Source of the DNA: an uncultured Candidatus Saccharibacteria bacterium
GTDB taxonomy: Bacteria; Patescibacteriota; Saccharimonadia; Saccharimonadales; UBA4665
Direction of reading: 5' to 3'
Length of the DNA stretch: 64,000 bases
NCBI GenBank assembly: GCA_937892705.1
Contig: CALBGR010000009.1
Span: 1 to 64,000 of the forward strand
Shown piece after piece: positions 31,840 through 40,500 of this stretch (position 1 is the stretch's first letter; every line of letters starts with the position of its first letter). Under the pieces are notes generated by a model. That model did no database searches. It was not told where the DNA came from and saw only the letters and a list, made by a program, of their open reading frames with translations. Both the position numbers and the translations under genes were made by a program.

Positions 31840-34503
31840 ATGGCAGAGGCGGCGCAAACCCAGACTGATCGCAAGAAGTTGGTAGTGATTGACGGCAAGT
31901 CGGTGTTTTATCGTGGATATTATGCGATGCCGAATTTGGCGACTAAAGATGGCACGCCAACTGGCGGTGTGTTTGGATTTGCAACTATGGCCTTGGAAGT
32001 GCTGCGCAAGCTCAAGCCAGATTATGTTGCGGTAGCATGGGATAAGCCTAAAACAAATATTAGAAAGCGTCTCGAACTCTATCCAGCGTATAAGGCAGGG
32101 CGGAAGCCGGCTCCGCCGGATTTTTATGAGCAAGTGCCAATACTGCATGAGCTGCTGGATGCGTTTGGGTGGCCTTTGTATGAGCTGGACGATTATGAAG
32201 CTGACGATATTATGGGTACGCTTGCGGTTGAGGCAAACAAACAAGGTGTTGATACGCTACTGGTAACGTCTGATCTCGATTTACTGCAAGTAGTAAACGG
32301 ACATACGAAAGTGTATGCGCTGAAAAAGGGCTTGAGTAATATCGAGCTGTATTCGCCAGATAGTTTCAAGGTAAAGTACGGTATAGACGTGCACCAGTTT
32401 TTAGATCTTAAAGCGCTAAAAGGCGACTCATCGGATAATATCCCAGGTGTGCCGGGTATTGGCGAAAAAACAGCGATTCAGCTTTTGCAGCAGTATAAAA
32501 CACTCGACGGTATATATGACAATTTGGTGCTAATAAAAGACAGTGTGCGCAAAAAACTCGAGGCGGGCAAAGAGTCGGCATATTTGAGTAAAAAATTGGC
32601 AGCAATCTGGACTGACGCGCCGCTTAAGCTTGATTTGAAAGAGGTTGACGGCAGCAAGGTAAATCCGGAAAAAATTCGCGAAATTTTGCAACGATTGGAA
32701 TTTAAGAGTTTGGTGCGCCAACTGCCTGAAGTTATGAAAATTACTGATGAACACGATGTGTTTGAGCAGGGGGCCGGCAATTTACGAGTAGGTAAAAACA
32801 CCATTATTGATAATGATGCGGCACTCCAAAAGTTGAAACTGCCAAGTAAAAAAGTAATTATCCATTCGCGCTGCGCAGGTAAGCATGGTCGACGGCCGTT
32901 ATATTTTGTGCTCAGTAGTGAGCCAAAACAACTCTATACGCTAACGGTGCAGAAATTGAATAAAAAATTAATCATTGAGCTTTTGAAAGACAAGCAATTG
33001 ATTGGTTATGACGTTAAGGCAACACACCAGGCATTGTTGGATTTGGGTATGGATGAGCTGCCGCCGGTGGCTTTTGATGTGCTGGTGGGATCGTTTGTTA
33101 TCAATCCGCTCAAGCGAGAGCAAACACTTACAGAGCTGGCGCAAGCTGATTTGAACTATGATGGTTCACCGTTTGAGGATATTAGCAACGATGAATATGT
33201 GCAGCGAGCTCCGGAGACCGTGGCGGTACTGCATGGATTGTATACAAAGCAAGTCAAAGCCATAAAGGCGATACCAAAACTGCCTGATTTGGTAAAAAAT
33301 ATCGAATGGCCGGTGATTCCAGTGTTGGCTCGTATGGAATATGAGGGTATCCAGTTGGATACCGCATATTTGAAAAAGTTTTCGGTTGAAATTGAGGATG
33401 TGATTTCTGATCTGGAGCAGCAGATTTATGGGTATGCGGATCAGGAGTTTAATATCGGCAGTCCAAGTCAGCTCGCAGACATTTTATTTAATAAACTGAA
33501 TTTACCAAAACAGGGTATAAAAAAAGGTAAAACTGGCTATTCTACAGCAGCAAGCGAGCTGGATAAACTACGTGGTTTGCACCCAATCATTGATTTGATT
33601 AGTCAGTATCGTGAAGTCGCAAAGTTGAAAAACACATATATTGATACGTTGCCTGAACAAGTTGATGAGAATTCACGGCTGCATACGACATTTCGGCTTA
33701 CAATTGCGCAAACAGGACGTCTTAGCTCAAATGATCCAAATTTGCAGAATATTCCTACGCGTACTGAGCTGGGTCGGCGAATTCGCACGGCATTCGTAGC
33801 AGGTAAAAATAAAGCATTTGTGAGCGCGGATTACAGTCAGTTTGAGCTACGTTTGGCTGCGGTAATGGCTGAGGATAAAGAGCTGGTAAAGATGTTTAAT
33901 GACGGAGTAGATATTCACACACTAACTGCAGCACAAGTATATGGTCGCAACATAGAGGATGTTACGAAAAATATGCGTCGGGCTGCAAAGGTGATTAACT
34001 TCGGTATTTTGTACGGCATGAGTCCGCATGGTCTCGCAGTGGCTGCTGGTATGACATATGAACAGGCTATAAACTTCATCGAAAAATATAAGGAGCTACG
34101 CAAACCACTGTTTGCATACATGGACCATATAAAAGCCTTTGCCCGCAAGGAAGGCTATGTGGAAACGATTTTTGGGCGCCGCCGGCCGATGCCGGATATT
34201 CATTCCAGTAATTTTGTAGTGCGCTCTGCGGCTGAGCGTGCAGCGATTAATATGCCGATTCAGGGTACTGAAGCAGACCTGATGAAACTAGCAATGATAC
34301 AAATTGATAGAAAACTGCGTGAGGCGTATCCTAGCGCTAAGATGCTGCTGCAAATTCATGACTCAATTTTGGTAGAGTGTGATGAAGCGGACGCTCAAGG
34401 AGTAGCAAAATTGCTCAAAGAAACTATGGAGTCGATTTATCCGGACTTGCCGGTGAAACTTGCTGTAGAAACTTCTATTGGCAAGAATTGGGGCGAGTTA
34501 TAA
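31840..34503 (+). CDS. polA: DNA polymerase I
   Basis: 887 residues. The N-terminal 5' nuclease (VVIDGKSVFYRGYYAMPNLA, DYEADDIMGTLAVEANK, SSDNIPGVPGIGEKTAIQLL) is intact. The middle exonuclease domain keeps its fold but lacks the FDTET metal motif, so proofreading is probably absent. The polymerase domain has motif A ADYSQFELRLAAV, O-helix RRAAKVINFGILYG and motif C IHDSILVE, where Ser replaces the usual Glu. Start ATG 31840 is chosen over TTG 31822 because TATACT lies between them, six bases before the ATG; the TTG would precede the transcript start. Role: Okazaki fragment processing and repair. Confidence 0.96.
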   Translation: MAEAAQTQTDRKKLVVIDGKSVFYRGYYAMPNLATKDGTPTGGVFGFATMALEVLRKLKPDYVAVAWDKPKTNIRKRLELYPAYKAGRKPAPPDFYEQVPILHELLDAFGWPLYELDDYEADDIMGTLAVEANKQGVDTLLVTSDLDLLQVVNGHTKVYALKKGLSNIELYSPDSFKVKYGIDVHQFLDLKALKGDSSDNIPGVPGIGEKTAIQLLQQYKTLDGIYDNLVLIKDSVRKKLEAGKESAYLSKKLAAIWTDAPLKLDLKEVDGSKVNPEKIREILQRLEFKSLVRQLPEVMKITDEHDVFEQGAGNLRVGKNTIIDNDAALQKLKLPSKKVIIHSRCAGKHGRRPLYFVLSSEPKQLYTLTVQKLNKKLIIELLKDKQLIGYDVKATHQALLDLGMDELPPVAFDVLVGSFVINPLKREQTLTELAQADLNYDGSPFEDISNDEYVQRAPETVAVLHGLYTKQVKAIKAIPKLPDLVKNIEWPVIPVLARMEYEGIQLDTAYLKKFSVEIEDVISDLEQQIYGYADQEFNIGSPSQLADILFNKLNLPKQGIKKGKTGYSTAASELDKLRGLHPIIDLISQYREVAKLKNTYIDTLPEQVDENSRLHTTFRLTIAQTGRLSSNDPNLQNIPTRTELGRRIRTAFVAGKNKAFVSADYSQFELRLAAVMAEDKELVKMFNDGVDIHTLTAAQVYGRNIEDVTKNMRRAAKVINFGILYGMSPHGLAVAAGMTYEQAINFIEKYKELRKPLFAYMDHIKAFARKEGYVETIFGRRRPMPDIHSSNFVVRSAAERAAINMPIQGTEADLMKLAMIQIDRKLREAYPSAKMLLQIHDSILVECDEADAQGVAKLLKETMESIYPDLPVKLAVETSIGKNWGEL

Positions 34504-34617
34504 ATGGAGAAGCGTTGGAGAATTGCGGATTGGGAGGTTCGTTTGAAGAAATTAAGTATTATGCTTCAGATTCAAAGAAGTTTCCAGAAGTCACTACCGA
34601 ACCAAATCAGCGATTAG
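34504..34617 (+). CDS. Possible 37-residue ORF directly after polA
   Basis: ATG immediately follows the polA stop; the ORF (MEKRWRIADWEVRLKKLSIM...) ends one base before the stop of the convergent gene. It fills exactly the gap between the two genes and could be coupled to polA. There is no independent evidence of translation, and it may be non-coding. Confidence 0.25.
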   Translation: MEKRWRIADWEVRLKKLSIMLQIQRSFQKSLPNQISD

Positions 34618-35061
34618 CTATTGATTCAGTCGGCGGCGAGGGCGATAGTTGCCGCTTCGGGTGGTGGTAATGCGCCTACCGCGAGCTTTGTAGATGCGAT
34701 ACGCAAGGATAGTGACCCATGCAGCAAAAAACAGTGCGATTAATGAGCCAATGCGGCTGTATGTACTTGATGGATTGCGTGCGAGCATGAATGCGACAAA
34801 AGCGGTAAACAATTCACCGAGAATGAGTAAACGGGCGAGTTTGTAGCTGCGTTTTTCCTGGGTGAAATAGCCAATCGCAAACAGTGCGGAGTACCAGCCG
34901 GCCAACATGAATACAATAATAATCCAAAGGAACGAGTTGGTAACGCACTCGCTGCTGTTTTCGCAGTTTTTTGCTACGTCCAGCACGCCACCAATGGTAG
35001 TAATTAGTGTCATTACAGCGAGTTGTATAAAGGTCGCGGTGGCGGTATGATAGCGCATCAT
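34618..35061 (-). CDS. Small polytopic membrane protein of unknown function
   Basis: 147 residues with about four transmembrane helices (TATFIQLAVMTLITTIGGVL, NSFLWIIIVFMLAGWYSALF, LLILGELFTAFVAFML, IGSLIALFFAAWVTILAY) and a basic tail (KARGRRITTTRSGNYRPRRR). Start at the first of two adjacent ATGs; TATAAT lies nine bases upstream. Confidence 0.65.
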   Translation of the reverse strand: MMRYHTATATFIQLAVMTLITTIGGVLDVAKNCENSSECVTNSFLWIIIVFMLAGWYSALFAIGYFTQEKRSYKLARLLILGELFTAFVAFMLARNPSSTYSRIGSLIALFFAAWVTILAYRIYKARGRRITTTRSGNYRPRRRLNQ

Positions 35062-35136
35062 GATACTTGTATTATACCGATTCTCGGGCAAAAATAAGCA
35101 GTTTTATATGTGCGGGAAGTTGTTACAATGAAGTCG

Positions 35137-35709
35137 ATGATCAAGGCGATAATTTTTGACTGTTTTGGAGTGCTTGCAGAAGACGGCTGGACACCGTTTA
35201 AGCGCAAATATATTGAAGGAAATGCTGAGATAGCTATGGCAGTACAGCTGCTTGGCAGAGAAGTGGATAGTGGCCGGCGCAGTGTTGAGGATATGATTCG
35301 AGAGACTGCAAAACTTGTAGGTGTTGATGAGTCGAAAGTACGCGCTGCAGTCGGGCGACAGGTGCCCAATGAGCAATTATTTGCTTATATAGCCAACGAA
35401 CTAAAACCTAAGTACAAGATTGGTATGCTTAGTAATGCGGGCTACGATGTAGTAACGTCATTATTTCATAAATCACAGATGCAATTGTTTGACGTTTGTA
35501 TATTGTCGTATGAGGTCGGGCTCGTGAAACCCGATCCGCGCATGTATAAGTTGGTTGCAGAGCGACTGGGTGTAATAGTGAACGAGTGTGTGATGATTGA
35601 TGATCAACAGCGCCACTGTGCGGGAGCAGTCAGTGTTGGTATGCAGGCGGTGTATTACCAAGATTTTGAGCAGATGAAGCGCGATCTCTCAAAGCTTTTA
35701 GAAGCGTAA
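35137..35709 (+). CDS. HAD-superfamily hydrolase
   Basis: 190 residues. HAD motif I is IIFDCFGVLAEDGW (the second Asp replaced by Phe-Gly, as in many phosphatases of IA-type with DxxGV). Motif II is KIGMLSNAGYD, motif III includes VGLVKPDPRMYKLVAERLG and motif IV VMIDDQQRHCAGA. The substrate is unknown. ATG 35137 is chosen because TACAAT ends seven bases upstream; earlier GTG 35110 and ATG 35128 precede or overlap the -10 box. Confidence 0.87.
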   Translation: MIKAIIFDCFGVLAEDGWTPFKRKYIEGNAEIAMAVQLLGREVDSGRRSVEDMIRETAKLVGVDESKVRAAVGRQVPNEQLFAYIANELKPKYKIGMLSNAGYDVVTSLFHKSQMQLFDVCILSYEVGLVKPDPRMYKLVAERLGVIVNECVMIDDQQRHCAGAVSVGMQAVYYQDFEQMKRDLSKLLEA

Positions 35710-35791
35710 AGCCGTGCAATAATATTGGCCATGCGTAAACTTTGCAATTTTTTGTAACATATGGTATTCTATGGTTGTAAATTGAGAACTT

Positions 35792-36361
35792 ATGCGATAC
35801 GTTGTAGCCTTTTTAATTGCTATCGGTCTGATCGTGCTGTTTGTTATCCTGCTTCTTCGGGCTATTTTTAGCGGTGGAGGCGGTGATGAAACTCCTAGAC
35901 AGCGCATTAATCTTACTGATTACGAAAATACAGGTGTAGTCATGCGCATGATTACTGATGGGCCGGTGAATGCGAATGAGCTGCATCGTCAGATCCGTAT
36001 TGAAGTAGGGCGTGATGCCAATGTAGTGCAGATTATTCATGGGTATCAGGGCGAGATAGTGCGTCAGGAGCGTGTTGCGAATAATGTGCAGGCTTATGGT
36101 AATTTTTTGCGCGCAATTGATCTGTTGGGCTACACAAATGGTAATGAAAGCAAGCAACTTGAGGATTATCGCGGGTACTGTCCTACCGGCAACCGCTATA
36201 TTTTTCAAATAGTTGAAGGTAGTACTATACGTCAACAATTTTGGTCTACGTCTTGCGGTGACAGCGGTAGTTTTCACGGCCAGACTGATCGGATTTTAGA
36301 ACTGTTTCGGGCGCAAATTCCTGGTTATCAGAATATTGTGCAGGGCGTTGGTTTAAATTAA
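35792..36361 (+). CDS. Membrane-anchored extracytoplasmic protein of unknown function
   Basis: 189 residues. A very short N-terminus leads into one transmembrane helix (about 3-25, YVVAFLIAIGLIVLFVILLL), then a globular domain of about 150 residues with two Cys (DYRGYCPTGNRYIF, FWSTSCGDSG), which could form a disulphide. No family recognised. The stop overlaps the convergent DUF721-like gene by four bases (TTAA). Confidence 0.7.
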   Translation: MRYVVAFLIAIGLIVLFVILLLRAIFSGGGGDETPRQRINLTDYENTGVVMRMITDGPVNANELHRQIRIEVGRDANVVQIIHGYQGEIVRQERVANNVQAYGNFLRAIDLLGYTNGNESKQLEDYRGYCPTGNRYIFQIVEGSTIRQQFWSTSCGDSGSFHGQTDRILELFRAQIPGYQNIVQGVGLN

Positions 36362-36603
36362 GAGGTGTTTCCGATACGGAACACAAGGCGCTTGTTGGTT
36401 TGGCACGCGCGTTGTATAGCGGCAGTATGCATGCGTAGCCGACTTACAAGCGGTGCGCTGCGGGCAGTAATGACGATTACTTTTTCTTGGACTTTTACAC
36501 CTACGGTGACGTCAAAATGTTCTTTTACGTAGCGCTTAATAATCCCGATTTCTCCGGGCTCATCAAAATCTTTGCGCGCCAAAATATCTGCTAGCTTATC
36601 CAT
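36358..36603 (-). CDS. Small DciA/DUF721-like protein
   Basis: 81 residues. KVIVITARSAPLVSRLRMHTAAIQRAC resembles the KH-like core of DciA (DUF721), the helicase-loading factor used by bacteria lacking DnaC; the match is by pattern only. ATG 36603 is selected over ATG 36612 because TATAAT ends seven bases before it and overlaps the earlier ATG. Divergent from mutM with 29 bases between starts. Confidence 0.55.
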   Translation of the reverse strand: MDKLADILARKDFDEPGEIGIIKRYVKEHFDVTVGVKVQEKVIVITARSAPLVSRLRMHTAAIQRACQTNKRLVFRIGNTS

Positions 36604-36632
36604 TGGTTTCATTATAGCTTACAATAAGGTGT

Positions 36633-37502
36633 ATGCCGGAGTTGCCAGAAGTAGAAACGGTACGTATTGGGCTTGCGAAGTTGTTGCCTGGGCGGGTGAT
36701 CCAGGAAGTGGTGTTTGATACGCCAAAAAGCTTTCCAAATGCACCTAATGATGTGGCGAACTTTGTAGTGGGAGCGAAAGTGGTGCTGGTAGCGCGCCGA
36801 GCCAAGGTACTATTGATTGAACTTTCAAGTAAATATTCATTAGTTATTCATTTGAAAATGACCGGCCAGTTGGTGTTTCGCGGTGAACAAACTTTTGGGG
36901 CGGGACATCCAAATGATTCGCTCGTAGGCAAGTTGCCGGACAGAACAACGCGGGTAACGATTACCTTTAAGGACGGCTCAAAATTATTTTTTAATGATCA
37001 GCGAAAGTTCGGTTGGATACGCCTGTTTCCAACCGCTGAAGTACCGAACATTGATTTTTTCAAAAAAGTGGGGCCAGAGCCGCTTGAAGCGTCGTTTACG
37101 CCGGAAGTTTTTTATGAGCGTCTGCAGCGGCGTAAAAACAGCAATATAAAGGCGGTGTTATTGGATCAGACAGTGCTTGCAGGTATCGGCAATATTTATG
37201 CTGATGAAGGTTTGTGGGGTGCGAAAATACACCCCAAAACACTGGTAAAAAATATTTCTCAAACGCAGTCAGACGCTTTATATAAAGCGCTTATTGACGT
37301 GTTAAAACTTTCAATTAAAACGGGTGGTGCAACTGATCGAAATTACGTTAATGCGGAGGGTAAAAAGGGTAGCTACATCAGTTTTGCAAAAGTATTTCGG
37401 CGTGAAGGCAAGCCGTGTCCGCGCTGTGGCACAATCATTGAAAAGATTCGTGTTGCTGGCCGCGGTACGCATATTTGTCCGCAGTGCCAACAGATTACAT
37501 AA
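36633..37502 (+). CDS. mutM: Formamidopyrimidine-DNA glycosylase
   Basis: 289-residue Fpg/MutM that excises 8-oxoguanine and cleaves the abasic site. The catalytic N-terminus is MPELPEVETVRIGLAKLLPG. Lys in HLKMTGQLVF, the H2TH region (LLDQTVLAGIGNIYADEGLW) and an intact C-terminal zinc finger (CPRCG ... CPQCQ) are present. TACAAT ends seven bases before the ATG (leaderless). Confidence 0.97.
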   Translation: MPELPEVETVRIGLAKLLPGRVIQEVVFDTPKSFPNAPNDVANFVVGAKVVLVARRAKVLLIELSSKYSLVIHLKMTGQLVFRGEQTFGAGHPNDSLVGKLPDRTTRVTITFKDGSKLFFNDQRKFGWIRLFPTAEVPNIDFFKKVGPEPLEASFTPEVFYERLQRRKNSNIKAVLLDQTVLAGIGNIYADEGLWGAKIHPKTLVKNISQTQSDALYKALIDVLKLSIKTGGATDRNYVNAEGKKGSYISFAKVFRREGKPCPRCGTIIEKIRVAGRGTHICPQCQQIT

Positions 37503-37552
37503 TGCTTTATGGAAAGTGTTATAATTCTTCGCAGAACCGTAAGCGGGACAGT

Positions 37553-40500
37553 ATGAATAAAATAAAGAGAGTTTTACGCAGAGGGTTGCGGTTACCGGTG
37601 AAGCTTTTTCGGGGGCTTGACCGCAGTATTCAGCGTGGTTTTACAAAATTTTTCCGCAGACTATACAAAATAAAGGCGCTGCGGCCGCTTACGAAAAAGA
37701 TCTACCCGTTTTTCTATTACCACCATCGTATTGCTGCGGCTGGTCTCTGTGCATTGTTCGTGCTGGGTATAGTAACTCCAGCGTTGCAGCCGTATTTGCG
37801 TAGTCATCGCTATCGATTGAATGATGAGACGAAGACGCTGCTTGGGGAAGCGGATGAAGATCTTACGAAAAAATTAACATTTGATAGTCAGGCGCAACTG
37901 TTCCAATTTAATAAAGATGCTAAAAAAGAACCGGTAACTGACAGTAATCCAGTTGAAAGTCTGAAGTCTCAAGTAGGTGGAGCGAGTGAAGAGGATGAGC
38001 AGCTGTACAGCGTGGATGTGCCAAAAGATTTGTCGCGTGGGGTTACTTACTACGACAATCAGATGCAGTTGAGTTTTAAAATCGTACCACAATTTAGCAC
38101 TATGCCAGGCGAGCAGCAGGAAGGACATTTAATTTATCCGCTGCGTGGTATTAATGGAAAACTGGCGTACACCGTAGGTGCAGGTGGTATGAAAGAGAAC
38201 GTGGTGTTGTATGAAAGCCCGGGTAACGAATTTCATATGGAATATAAGCTTGAGCTGCCAAAGAGTCTCGAAGCTCGGCTGATTCCTGAAACTGGTGAGG
38301 TGGGTATATATGCCGCTGATCCAGTATTTTTTGGCAATATTAGCTATGGCAGTAGCGACGACGTGCAGAAAATACAGCTAGTACGTGAGAAATCTGAAAA
38401 AACGTATCTGACATTTAAAATACCGGCTCCGGTAGTGTTAGGGCTTGGTAAAATTGACCAGCGTTCAGTCGCTTCGGTAGAAAGTTACTTCGAGTTAAGC
38501 GGTGATACGCTTCGAGTAGTTGCCAAAGGGCTCGATAAAGCTGAATATCCGCTTAGTATAGACCCAAGTGTAACGGTTGATAGTAATAGTGATTTCCAAA
38601 CCGGAAACATCGAAGATAATAACTTGTCAATAAGCAGCGGAGAACTTCATAGAGGACAACTGACTGGTGGAAGTCTTGGCGCATTCAACAGCGGCACAAA
38701 CCTTCCGGCAACAGTCGGATATCATGATGCGATAGCGTATAACGGATATTTATATGTGCTCGGCGGGTGGGATAATGAGTGGCCTACTGATTTTATGGAT
38801 ACCGTAAGGTATGCGGCCATTAATAGCAATGGCAGTATTGGTGCTTGGAACACGACAACCCCTCTACCGTACCCAAACGCAGACCTAAAGGCTCTTGTGT
38901 ACAACGGATATATGTATATAACTGGCGGCGGAAATAATGATGCCATGGCAGTGGATGATGTTTTCTATGCGCCGATAAACACTGACGGCACACTCGGTGC
39001 CTGGAAAGAAACTACTAGTTTTACGACCGCACGATACGATCACGCTGCAGCGGTCTATAACGGATATATGTATATAGCTGGCGGTGATGCGGGTAATGGG
39101 TTTCTGGATGACGTCCAATATGCTCCCATAAACGCTGACGGCAGTTTAGGTACGTGGCAATATACTACAGCGCTTGAGGGAGAGCTTGCTGGTCATAGCT
39201 TTAATGCATACAACGGGTATATGTACAGAGTCGGTGGGGACTGGACAAGTACCACCAGCTATGCCCCCATAAACGCTGACGGTACATTAGGTGTCTGGGT
39301 TTATACTTCTAGTCTGCCAAGCGTTCGGTATAGTCATGCTGCAGCGGTTTACAATGGCTACATATACATAACTGGGGGTAGTAGTGCAGGGTATTTCAAT
39401 ACCACATTTTATGCCCAAATTAACGCCAATGGCACTCTCGGCGCGTGGGAGTCTACTACCAACTTGTCGACCAATCGTAGTCACTTATCAGCGGTTGCCT
39501 ACAATGGGTATTTTTATGTTATTGGCGGTGAATCTGGTAGCGGTGGACTTAATCAAGTAGTGTATGCAGCAATGAATCCACCAGGAGTGGTTGGAAACTT
39601 TAATACAACGAGTTCTTTTTCTACCGGAAGACGGGATTTTGCATTGGTTGCTTACAACGGGTACTTATACATATTAGGAGGAGCCAAGGCAACAACAAGT
39701 ACTGCTTGTAGCGGCTCTTCAAGTTCATATTGTAACGACGTCCAATATGCCCCGATCAACGCCAATGGCACTCTCGGCGCGTGGAGTACTACAAGTAGCT
39801 TTTTTATGCCCCGCGCTTGGTTGGCGGCAGTTGCCTACAATGGGTATATGTACATAAGCGGTGGCGAAAGACCATATGTGAATGACGTCCAATATGCCCC
39901 CATCAACGCCAATGGTACCTTAGGCAGCTGGAGCTATACCACGTCGTTGCCAGCTAATAATTCAGGTCATGCTATGGTTGCTTACAATGGCTATATGTAT
40001 ACAACAGGTGGTTATACTAACGGTAGTATTAATACCGTAGCTTACGCCCCCATCAACGCCAATGGTACCTTAGGCAGCTGGAATTATACAACGAGTTTTA
40101 CAACTGCGCGATATGATCATACTTCTGTTGCTTACAACGGATACATGTATGTAATTGGTGGTACGAGCGATAGTGCGGGTGTCCAATATGCCCCCATCAA
40201 CGCCAATGGTACCTTAGGCAGCTGGAGCTATACCACGTCGTTGCCAGCGGGACGCAGTAATCATTCGACAGTTGTTTACAACGGTTATATATATGTTTTA
40301 GGTGGTAGCTCGTCAAATACTGTTTACTACGCCCCCATCAACGCCAACGGTACAATTGGTACGTGGCAAACTACTACCACTTTTACAACTGCGCGGTATG
40401 GTCACGCCTCGGTAGTGTATAACGGCTATGTGTATGTTGTTGGTGGCCAGAGCGTCTCTTCGTACCTTAATGATGTACAGTATGCTCGAATAAACAATGG

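Noticed and set aside
34488..34670. 60-residue plus-strand frame overlapping the polA end
   Set aside because: It overlaps both polA and the convergent membrane gene and has no ribosome site; the 37-residue frame starting right after the polA stop is the better, still weak, candidate.
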